Shown piece after piece: positions 22,016 through 32,283 of a stretch of DNA of 64,000 nt. The notes beneath the pieces are model-generated. The model did no database searches, was not told the origin of the DNA, and saw only the letters and a program-made list of their open reading frames with translations. Within the stretch, counting starts at the first letter, position 1. Each line of letters opens with the position of its first letter. This DNA is from Cerrena zonata (Eukaryota; Basidiomycota; Agaricomycetes; Polyporales; Cerrenaceae): positions 186,001 to 250,000 of the forward strand of contig JASBNA010000025.1 in the NCBI GenBank assembly GCA_038087015.1. The letters are read 5' to 3'. A program made the translations under genes and the position numbers.

Positions 22016-24493
22016 ATGTCTGCTGTACAACCACCGAACTTTGGTGTTGGGTCCGTTGAAGTCTCGTCGGACGATGTCAAGGGCGAATCCCGCACCCGTC
22101 GGCTTGCCATTACCAAGGACCGACTTGTGACGCAACCGTTTGAGGGCATTGACACTATCCTCGATGTCCTGCTTTACTCGGCTCGCACACACGGGAACCG
22201 TGACGGTTTCGGATACCGAGAGATTATCGACATTCACGAAGAGGAGAAAGAGGTGACGAAGGTCGTCGGGGGAAAGGAGGTCAAGGAGACGAAGAAGTGG
22301 AAGTACTTCCAGCTGAGTGACTACAAGTTCTACTCGTTCCTCGAGGTCAAGGAAATATCTTTCGAGCTCGCCAAGGGTCTCCTCGAGCTTGGGATCACCA
22401 AGGATGACATCTTCAATGTGTATGCGGAGACTGCGTAAGTGTCACTCTGTTTGACTATCCCTTTCCTAGGCTACTTCCGCCGGAGACGCTGTACAAGTTA
22501 CGCGTTCCTAGGATCTGCCGACTCCTTTCAACGTTACTCTGCTGTACTACTAGTGCACTGGTGCACAGGTGTTATAGTTAGGGGTACTCGGAACCGTATG
22601 ACAAAACGTGTCACTGATTATCAATTTGCCTCGACGTTACCATGAGTTCATACTGACATGATCCATGTAGACCGAACTGGCAGTTCGTTTCCTATGCATG
22701 TGCTGCTATCAGCACCACAATTGCTACCGCGTACAACACACTCGGCGAAAGTGGTCTCCAACACTCGTTAAACGAACCAGAGTGTGTTGGTATCTTTACA
22801 AATGCCGACCTACTCCCCACTCTTGCCAACATTGTGGGCAACGTGCCGTCACTCCGACTGGTCATCTATGATGGCAAACCGAAACCAGAACTTCTTGAGA
22901 AGATTAGAGCAGCGAGGGAAGGTATCAAAGTCCTCACTATCGACGAAGTCCGTGCACTAGGCAAGGGAAAGCCTGACAGTGTCCTTGATGAGCGCAAACC
23001 CACCCCTGATACTATGGCGTGTATTATGTACACGAGCGGCTCAACGGGCGCACCCAAGGGTGTGATGATCAAGCACTCGAATTTGGTTTCATCTGTGGGC
23101 TCAGTTTACATTATCATTGGTTCCCACCTACGACCTGGCGACCGTTATCTGGCATACCTTCCTCTAGCACACATCCTCGAATTCGTTGTCGAGCTATGCA
23201 TGGCCTTCGTCGGTGTTACCTTCGGCTTCGGTCGTGTCAAGACCCTGACTGACCAATCTGTTCGTAAATGCCTCGGTGACATCCGGTCTTTCCAACCAAC
23301 CTTGATGATCGGTGTTCCCGCGGTCTGGGAGATGATCAGGAAGGGTATTATGGCACAAGTGAACAAGGGCGGAACCTTCAAGAAGAAGATGTTTGGTGGT
23401 GCTCTGGCTGTGAAGAAGGCAGGCGTCCCTGGTCTGACCCAAATTGTCGACGCTGCTGTCATGAGCCAAATCAAAGCTGCAACTGGTGGTAAACTTAGAC
23501 TTGCTTTGTCTGGCGGTGCTGCTCTCAGTAGGGAGACTCAGGAATTCCTCACACTCGCGCTCGTTACTGTGCTACAAGGTCAGTGATTCAAATTCTTGAT
23601 TGTAATTGTAATGCTCAATCCGGTGTAGGCTATGGTATGACAGAGTCGTGTGGCATGTGTGCTATCCTGCCACCTGAACTGATGCAGTACGGCTCAGTCG
23701 GATTACCCGTCCCTTCTATCGAAGTGAAATTCCTAGATGTTCCCGAAGCCGGATATCTCGCGACAAATACTCCCCCACAGGGTGAAGTCCTTATTCGCGG
23801 TCCTTCAGTCACTAAGGGATACTACAAGCGTGACGACCTGAACAACGACCCCGATATTTTCACTAAGGATGGATGGCTCCGAACTGGTGACGTCGCTCAA
23901 TGGAACCCAGACGGCACGATAAGCTTGATTGATCGGTGAGGCTTCTACGTGTTCCCTCGGCATAACGATGACATAAGTATTGACATTTCGTATAGAATCA
24001 AGAACCTGGTGAAATTGCAAGGTGGCGAGGTAAGCTAAAATAGGTCAAATTGGATTTCAGAACGCAAAACTAACTCTAATTTTAGTACATTGCCCTCGAA
24101 CGCCTCGAGTCGATATACAAAGCATGTTCACTCGTATCGAACATCTGTGTACATGCCTCTCCTGATGCCAAGCAACCTATTGCTATCATCATCCCCCATG
24201 AAGTCCACCTGCGCCACTTCCTCGAAGGCAAATCATTGCCTGGTGTCAATCCCCAGGGTGACCTGGCTACTCTTTGCCACAACGCAAAAGTACAGGAGGC
24301 AGTGATGAAGGAGTGCAATGCGTTGGGCAAGAAGAACGACTTTAAGCCGATGGAGATGCTCGAGGCAGTCATTTTGACTGCAGAGGAATGGACACCAGAG
24401 AGCGGGCTTGTGACGGCAGCTCAGAAGGTGCAACGCAAGAAGATTGCGGACCACTTTAAGGACGATATCAATCGGATTTACAAGTCTCAGTAG
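22016..24493 (+). CDS. faa1: Long-chain acyl-CoA synthetase (Faa1/Faa4-like)
   Basis: Five exons (22016-22434, 22671-23578, 23629-23935, 23996-24029, 24086-24493) give 691 residues, the normal size of fungal long-chain fatty acyl-CoA ligases. The adenylate-forming motifs are all present: YTSGSTGAPKGVMIKH (ATP/AMP loop), YLPLAHILE, YGMTESCG, and the fatty-acyl-CoA signature GWLRTGDVAQWNPDGTISLIDR followed by KNLVKLQGGEYIALERLES. The start has a good context (CCACCATG). The enzyme activates fatty acids with ATP and CoA for lipid synthesis or beta-oxidation and in fungi sits on lipid droplets, ER or plasma membrane. The gene looks fully functional. Sequence related to the kinase spacers starts immediately after its stop codon. 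Whether it corresponds to Faa1 or Faa4 cannot be told from sequence alone. Confidence 0.92.
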
Positions 24494-25021
24494 ACGATTG
24501 TCCTTTTCTTTCGCATTTGTTCCTCTTCCGAGTTTGTGGGATAGATTCCGTGTATTTCGTCGTTACCCTGTGATATCTTTTTCTTACTTGAAGGACCATC
24601 TTCGTCACCACGTTACTGTACTTGTACGCACATTCGTAGTATTTCTTCAATTTAGTTTCATTCGTTCTGTACACTCCAAGTTAGAGTCTAAGGTTAACGC
24701 TTTAACGCTTTAAGGACTCGTAGTATCGGCACATCCCGAAATGACCTTGTTCCTAAAAGGGATAGTTACTAGGTTGAACACCGACAATAACATGTCTTAC
24801 CTGCCCGCATGCCGCCGTCATTGACGAATGCACTGCACACTGTTCCTCAATCTAGACCTCGGATCAATACTGTGTCGTTCGAATCTTCTTTGCTTCCACC
24901 AAGGCCAATACTGAAGTGACAATCACTCCAGATTCAACTCCGTGCAGTAGAGACAGGACCAATCCATTGACTACCGGGGACCACCAGGAAGGCCATAAAT
25001 CATTGCTGCTGCTAGGACACA
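24494..25021. repeat. truncated kinase spacer before copy C
   Basis: From about 24505 onward this stretch matches the type 1-proximal half of the spacers at 31830-32283, 50909-51310 (reverse) and 13643-14130 (reverse), including TTCCGTGTATTTCGTCGTTAC and GGGATAGTTACTAGGTTGAA. The type 2-proximal half and the type 2 gene are missing. The break falls at the stop codon of the acyl-CoA synthetase gene. Confidence 0.65.
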
Positions 25022-27803
25022 ATGGTATACTTTCCTCGCTTCTGGGGCGGACTGCCTTTCCCCCCAAGTCGTCTCGTCCACATGTCCGTTGAAATGAACA
25101 TGGGGCGGGATCCCATACACGATCCTCCTACCGAGGTCTACAAGAAATTCTACAGCGAGCCACAGCCCACGAAGTCGAGCTCCCCTGATGGACGACTACC
25201 ATCCGACTCTTGTATGTAGTAATTGCTATCGTATTATTATTCTCGAGATAGCACAACTAATGCCTTCTCAGCTCCAACTCCCCTATCTGCTAGTTTCAAT
25301 GAGCTGTCTATGAGGGGAGCCGATGATGCATTGGTAAAGATGGCGCTCATGCAGGTCCTCCAGGACAAAACGGATGTGAACTATGATATCGTCAAGTTCA
25401 TACAGCATACTCTAGGGTTCGCCCCCGACGATATTCCTGAGCGCACTAATGGATACTCGTTGGACGAGAACAATTGCAGGTTCTACTCTAGCCGGACGTA
25501 TCACAAGTTGGACACACCACACCAACAGGATTTTGCTGGAGAACGGGCTTGTTGTCACGCATTCCAGGACATTGTTTGGGATCTTGTACGACAATTGCAG
25601 CCTACAGCAAAGGATACTCGAAGCTTTCCAGCAAAGTTGATGTTCTTGCATGACCGTGTTGTCCAAGGGGATTTTGCGTCTTACAAGCCTGACTTTGGAT
25701 ACGGCGCACCGATACGGGCTAACAAGCACAGATGGGAATTTCTTGGTGCGTGTGGAGAGATGAAGAAGACCCGGACAAATCGGTATCGGGCTGTTCGCAA
25801 TAGGCCTATTACCATGGCTAGGATCAAGCAGGTAGGTGGAAACCTCCCTCGTATTTTTATTGGTCTCACAGATCATCGTCTAGCTTAAGAAGAGACAGAA
25901 AGTACTGCATCGAATTATCGTCAAGAAGGAAGCGAGTGTACCACCCAAATCTCCCAAGCCACCTAAGCCATCTCCGGTACGTTATTCATGTTATTTACTA
26001 TCATTTTACTCATGGTTCGTAGAGACCTCCGAGTCACCGGATGACCACAAGAGCGGGTGCGAAGCGGAAGGCTGCTCCAGAACCAGTTGTCCATGTCACG
26101 AAGAAAAGGAAGGCCCCGGCTGTGAAGACCAAGCAGGCTGAGGAGACCTCAAGTTCACCTCCCCCTGATCCCCGTAAACGTCAATTGATCGACTTCTCCG
26201 ACGCCGAGCTCCAGATGGCGAAATATGTCAACGAGCTGCTGTCTCATGGAATCCGTTCCTATGCTTTCGGATTCCTCGTCCAGGAGACTCGTATGTCATT
26301 GTGGTACGTCGATCGGATGGGAATGGCAACTTCCCAGTCTTTCGATATCTTCCACGACCCGGAGCTTTTCCTACTTGTCATCGCCGCCCTCCACTCCGCC
26401 AACCGACACCAGCTTGGGGTCATTCCCTCTTGTCAAATACCCTGATGGCACGGCTCAGTCACACAACAAGGCAACATTGGAACTTCCACGGGCTGTCAGC
26501 GGAAAGGGCACAGCCATCAAGAAGTCTCTTTCATTCCGTCTGCGAGTGACTCCCAGTTCTCCGCTCGTTGTGGCATACGGCGCTATTGGACGAGGGACCA
26601 CTGTCGTTCCTGTCACTGCTGAGGGTCATGCGCGCAAGCTGTTTGGAGACGAAAAACTAGTTGCGAAGATGTCTTGGCCGTCTGTTCATCGGAAGAGTGA
26701 GGCTACAATTATTCGGGTGATTCGCAAGAAGATCGGAGAGCACAAGGATGCGAAGAAGTACTTGAAGAACATCGTTGATCTGAAGTGCTCGCTGGACATG
26801 AGTGGGATGGAGGTTAAGCTTCCTCGGGCCTTCATGGATCTGTCTGAGCCGTACGAACCTCGGTTACTGCGAACGCTAGTCATGAAAGAGTACCTGCCGT
26901 TGGAGAATATTCGGAGTCTGGGCGATTTCAAGACTGTGTACAAGCATATTTTTGAAGGTGTGTAATGTGATATCCCACTCACAGTCCGGCGTTTCATGAT
27001 CGTTCATTTTTATAGCACATCACTGGGTGTTCGTGGTTGTGGGGATTCTGCACCGGGATCCGAGCTTGAGCAACTTTCTGTTCTACTATGACGATGATGG
27101 AAACGTGGTCGGTATCCTTGCTGACTGGGATGTTTCTTCGTCCAAGGAGGACCTCGCGGCTCTTCGCGATGGAGTGGACAAGGCCGAACGACCGGAAGAC
27201 TCGCTAGACGTTTCAACTACAGTACCCAGGACTGATGAAGAGACGAAGTCAGAAGATGCTGCAAAGATCCGCGACGCTGGCACCGAACAACGACCTAGGT
27301 ACAGAACTGGAACTGGACCCTTCATGGCCTTGGATCTGCTGGCGACTACGAAAATTGTGCATCGATATCGACACGATCTGGAATCGTTCTTCTATATCCT
27401 ATGCTATTTCTGTGCCCAGTTTCGCCCATCGACTCCAGAGAACCCAAAGGCTCACTTCGCGTATTTGCACGGCTGGGAGAGCGGTAACACCAAGCAGGTG
27501 CATACGACGAAGTACTCATTCCTCGAGAACCATGATGGAGCCTTCGATGCTCTATTCGGAAATGCCGACAAGCAATATCTACCCTTGGTAGACCAATGGA
27601 TCTGGCCCCTTCATGAGGCCATGTTTAGACATGTAGCAGAGTTCTCTAACAAGCTTGAGAATAACTATGGCAAGCTCGGACCCGCTCTAAAACGAAATGC
27701 CACTCATCTGGTCGAAGAATATATGGCCAAGTTCAGACGTACCAGTGAGAAGGCGGACAGCTTGATTACTTATGAGAGTTTCCGCGAGGTGCTATCGCAA
27801 TGA
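25022..27803 (+). pseudogene. FunK1-like kinase, type 1, copy C (one frameshift)
   Basis: Same exon plan as copy E and very similar to it. Exon 1 starts at 25022, exon 2 carries the PD-(D/E)XK-like signature (YKPDFGYG, CGEMKK), exon 4 the basic stretch and kinase N-lobe, exon 5 (to 27803) the HRDPSLSN, ADWD and GTGPFMALDLL motifs. One extra C in the run at 26425-26427, compared with the same place in E, shifts the frame in the middle of exon 4 (between GVIP and LVKYPDG). The rest is open, so this may be a recent lesion or a base-calling error in a C run. C lacks a type 2 partner at its head and faces D tail to tail. The last 100 residues differ clearly from A and E. Confidence 0.7.
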
Positions 27804-28164
27804 CACGCGCTAATGGACTCTGTATGAGGAGACATTAGGACTACGTACTATATCCTTGCTAATACTCGCTTTTATTACCTGACTCTAAGTAGACAGTTCA
27901 GTTTCCGAGGACATTCTAAATGCAACCCTTCTTGGGAACCTTCCGGAGTCCTACATGCATGTAATACCGATTGGGAACGAGGAATAATTTTGACTGGCTT
28001 CGTGGGTTTGTATCCTGAACGACTTTTAATACCTAGAAACATACCTCTAGAAATCTCTTACCAAACACGATAGCCTCACTACATTTCCCAAATATACAAT
28101 AAATAAAAAAGAGTACAGAAATAGGATAGTTATCACCGGACAATCGACAGTACAGTCTAAGGCC
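27804..28164. other. tail-to-tail intergenic between kinases C and D
   Basis: Contains the 3' ends of two convergent kinase genes. No coding signal and no clear match to the E/F tail-to-tail interval was noticed. Confidence 0.5.
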
Positions 28165-30917
28165 TTATATCAACAAGACGTCCCTGAAGACCTCGTAAGT
28201 GACGATACTGTCAACTTCGTCACTGATACTTTGAAGCTCTTTCAAAAGTCTTCGAGCCTCTTTGTCATTATGGTCGTCCTGAGCGAATGTCAATCTGCCG
28301 AAGCGATTAACCAGTCTCGCGGTGTACACCTGTAGTTCCATTAACTGCCTGTGGAGAGGATTGATCCACTGCTCAAGGAGCGGCCGATAGGCTGGATGGG
28401 TATCTTTGAAGAAATTGCGAAATGTCACACTCTCGACCAGAAACTCTTGCCTCTTACTCTGAACTTGCGATATACTTCCGTTTTCCCAATCGTGTAAGTA
28501 GTCGAAGTAGGCCTTGGGATTTCCAGGACCAACTGGACGAAACTGTGCACAGAAGTAGCACAAAACATAGAAGAATGATTCTAGATCATGGCGATATCGC
28601 GGTGCAATTCTCTTGCTAGCCATCAAATCCAAAGCCATGAATGCGCCGGTTCCCGTTCTGTAGCGAGGACGCTGTTGTGTTTCCGTTTCTTCCGTCTTAG
28701 AACCACCGCTGGATGGAGGTAGTCCGGTGGTTGTTTTATCCTTCGTAGTCGATACTGAGGATGGGACTTCCATCGCCTCATCGTGACATTCATCTTCAAT
28801 CCCCTCGCGTACAATTAGAGTGTCTTGTCTTGGTGATGCAGCGTCCCAGTCAGTTAGAACACCGACTGCCTTCCCGTTTCGATCGTAATAAAACATAAAG
28901 TTGTTCAAACTTGGGTCACGATGCAAGATCCCAGCGACTTCGAATACCCAGTGATGTGCTATTTACCATTCAATGAATCTCCGGCAACAATGCAGACTAC
29001 TGAAGCAAATAACGACGTACCATTGAAGATATTAACAAAAACTACCTTGAAATCGTCCAGGCTTTGGATGTATCGGAGGGACAAGTATTCCTTCATGATT
29101 AGGATCCGCAATAATCGAGGCTCATATGGCTCTGTCAGATCCATGAAGGCCCTCGGTAGTCCTATTTCCACTGTACTCATGTCCAAGGAACACTTCAAAT
29201 CCACGATGTTCTTCAAATACGCCTTCGCTTTCCGATTCTTCCATAATTTCGTTCGAATCGTCCTAATCATCTCAGTCTCGCTCCTACGATTGGTAGACGG
29301 CCAACATAACTTGGCAATCAACTTGTCCTTGCCAAATAATTCACGTGCACGAGCATTCGGTGTGATGGGAATGACAGTAGTTCCCCGTCCTACGGCACCA
29401 TAGGCCACAATAAGTGGTGAAGCAGCAGAAACCCTCAAACGAAACGAGAGTTGTTCGTCAATAGGTGTCCCATCGCTCCCAATGGCCCGCGGAAGCTCCA
29501 ATACTGCTTTATCATGCGACCGCGACGCACCATCAGGGTACTTCACAAGTGGAATCGTGCCGAGTTTGTCCCGGTCAGCAAAGTGAAGGGCGGCAACGAC
29601 GAGGACAAAAAGCTCCGGATTGAGGAAGATATCGAACGACTGGGAGGTGGCCATCCCCATCCGATCGACATACCAGAGTGACATCCGGGTCTCTTGGAGG
29701 AGGAAGCCGAAGGCATAGGCTCGTATTCCGTGCGATAGAAGCTCGTTGATGTACTTCGCAGTCTGCATCTCGGGTCCCGTGAATTTGACAAGTGGGCGTG
29801 TCCGGAGTGTGGATGCTGCTCGTGTTTTGTCTATCTTGATCTTCTTCGTGATGCGAATGGCGGCTTCTGCAGCAGCCTTCCTCTTCGACCCGGCCCTGGT
29901 AGTTATTTTCTACAAAATATGAGTATAATTCAAGAGTTTAAGGGGGTGAAAGGTTAATTACCGAGGGCGTCGTTGGCTTGGGTGGCTCTGGTGTTGCTGC
30001 CTTGCTAGTATTCTTGCTTTGTGGCGTCGGTTTAGCCCAATCTTCTCTTAGCTAAAGTAGCTCGTATTTATGGAAGCAAATGGATATTGATAGAGGAAAC
30101 ATACCTTCTTGATCTTGGCCATGGTAACATTGTTACTTCGTCCCGGTCGGAAAACATTTGCCCGGTCTTCTTCACCTCTCCACAGCTTCCCATGAATTCC
30201 CATCTAGTCCCTTTAAGGCGGAGCAGGGAACACCATAAACAAAGTCGGGCTTGTACGATGCAAAGTCACCCTGCATGATTTGCTCATGCATAAACGTCAA
30301 TTTCGCCGGGAAGCTTCTGGTGTCTCTTCGCACCGGGGTCTAACTGTCGAGTGAGATCCCAGACAATCTCCTGGAATGCGTGGCAGCATGCTCTCTCCCC
30401 AGCCAACATTTGTTGACGAGGAGTGTCTAGTTTGTGATACGTCTGATTGGAGAAGGACTGGCAGCTTTCCTTGTGCAATGTATAGCCGTTTTCCCTGTCA
30501 GGGATGTCGTCGGGCGTGAACTTGAGGATATGTTGCACGAATTCGACAACGTCATAATTCACGTCGGTTTTGACCTGTAGTGCCTTTAAGAGCGCCAACC
30601 TGACAAGTGAGTCGTCTGCGCCTCTCATACCCAGTTTATCAACTTTCGAAGATACAGAGGTCGGTTCTGTAGCAAGAGGGTTAATGCGTCTATGTACATG
30701 CATTACCGAGAAATTGATTCCACTCACCACTATCAAAGAGGCGTTGTACATCCGAGGACGTAGCTTGCTCTGATCTTGGTTCGGAGTAGAACCTCTTGTA
30801 CACTTCAGTCGGAGGCGATATAAGAGGGTCTTCGCCCATGTTAAGATCTCTGGATAGTTCAAGCAAGCAGCTCGGAGGAAAGGGGAGGCCTCCCCAGAAT
30901 CGAGGAAGGAATACCAT
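28165..30917 (-). pseudogene. FunK1-like kinase, type 2, copy D (four indels in exon 2)
   Basis: Collinear with intact copy H and starting at an equivalent ATG (30917). Exon 1 and most of exon 2 are open. Then, compared with H, there is one extra base near 30330 (GCGAAG for GCAAG), an extra C at 30226-30228, an extra C at 30217-30218, and one missing C near 30164. All fall around the PD-(D/E)XK-like segment, whose GEVKK half is scrambled by the shifts. Exon 4 (kinase N-lobe, 29768 down to about 28990) and exon 5 (HRDPSLNNFMFYY, DWD, RTGTGAFMALDLM) remain open. D is the divergent partner of intact copy E. Three of the four changes are in C runs, so read error is possible but four in 170 bases argues for decay. 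Confidence 0.75.
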
Positions 30918-32283
30918 TATGTCTATGGCTGCTGTTACGTGCTGGTCGTAGCAAGGGTCCCGATAAGGGTATGTTCAATTTTCACAGGTCTCGCGATTGT
31001 TGCTGTAGCCTAACCCACTTTTAGAAGAAACAAGTCTTCTGTGTGTCCAAGCTGTAGTGCGGTAAGTAGCGTCGCGAGAGCTAAAGATCGCAAGTCGTGG
31101 AGGGAAAGGGCTGATAGAGAATGATGGGGATGCTTATTTTTCTCTTTCCACAACGGTTCCCGGTAACAACAAGGTTACTTGACGGAGGCAAAGTACAGGC
31201 TGCCACCATCCATTGTTATTGTTCGAGTTCAAGCTTGTAACCGTTTTAGGCATAACTTGGTGCATGCAGGGACAGGCAGGGACTCGGATGCCGGTCGGCG
31301 TGATCTTAAATCGATTATACGCCAAGGTCAGGGGTCGACTATCATCCCACCTTGGTCCGCATTTGGTCAGCTACGGAGACTAGACATCGAGGTACACCTG
31401 CGCCAGTTCCTTCAAGATGCCAAATATGTACTAGTCTCCGTTGCCGACTATAGAACGACGAGTTTGATGACAGTCGTTCAACGTTCAAACATGTAGTCAA
31501 ATACACCTGTGTATGTCAGGGAACTCTTGTTCTCTCCTTTCAACTCTGGGTCACCATTATCCGATGCCAGTATCAAGGAGGAGTTGTCACTGTAGTCTTG
31601 ATGAAGTAGAGGAATTGTAGAGCAGAAAGCGAGGGAACGTTTTGGATATAGGCATGAGGCGGTCAGTATTGCCATGTGACCCACCAGAGAGCAAACTGGC
31701 ACTAAGAGCCACTCGGAGATACACGTACTCAAAAGGTTCGACACAGCAAGATCGGAATGTAGACCGTTAATCTAGGACACGACATCAATAGGATTGGCAA
31801 ATTTGAGCGTGGTCACTAACGATTGAGCTACTTCTTTTTACATTTCGCATTCGTTCCCGTTCCGTAGAATTGATTCCGTGTATTTCGTCGTTACGCTATG
31901 ATATGTTTTTCGTCATTGAAGGGCCATTTTCGTCCCTAATAGGATCTTGCAATTATATTGTCAGGTCTTGAAGAATTGCGTACGCGTGTATCGGAACCTC
32001 CCGAAATGACCTTGTTCCTAAAAGGGATAGTTACTAGGTTGAACACCGACAATAACATGTCTCACCTGCCCGCATGCTGTCATTGACGAATGCACTGCAC
32101 ACTTTCTCCCAATCTAGACCTCGGATCAATACTGTGTCGTTCGAATCTTCTTTGCTTCCACCAAGGCCAATACTGAAGTGACAATCACTCCAGATTCAAC
32201 TCCGTGCAGGGGAGAGAGGGCCAATCCATTGACTACCAGGGACTACCAGAAGGGCCATAAATCGTTGCTGCTGCCAGGACACA
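30918..32283. promoter_or_regulatory. shared divergent spacer between kinases D and E
   Basis: Homologous to 50909-52256 in reverse orientation over nearly its whole length (1366 versus 1348 bases) and more distantly to 13643-14940. It holds the type 2-proximal inverted repeat GTAAC-N6-GTTAC and the type 1-proximal GGGATAGTTACTAGGTTGAA block. Small frames shared with the G/H spacer are not kept in the A/B spacer. Confidence 0.65.
31163..31178. promoter_or_regulatory. conserved inverted repeat GTAAC-N6-GTTAC upstream of kinase D
   Basis: Same element as at 14731 and 51996, here 246 bases before the D start codon. Confidence 0.4.

Noticed and set aside
26425..26427. Programmed frameshifting in copy C
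   Set aside because: The site is a plain C run without slippery heptamer or downstream structure, and homologous copies read through in one frame.
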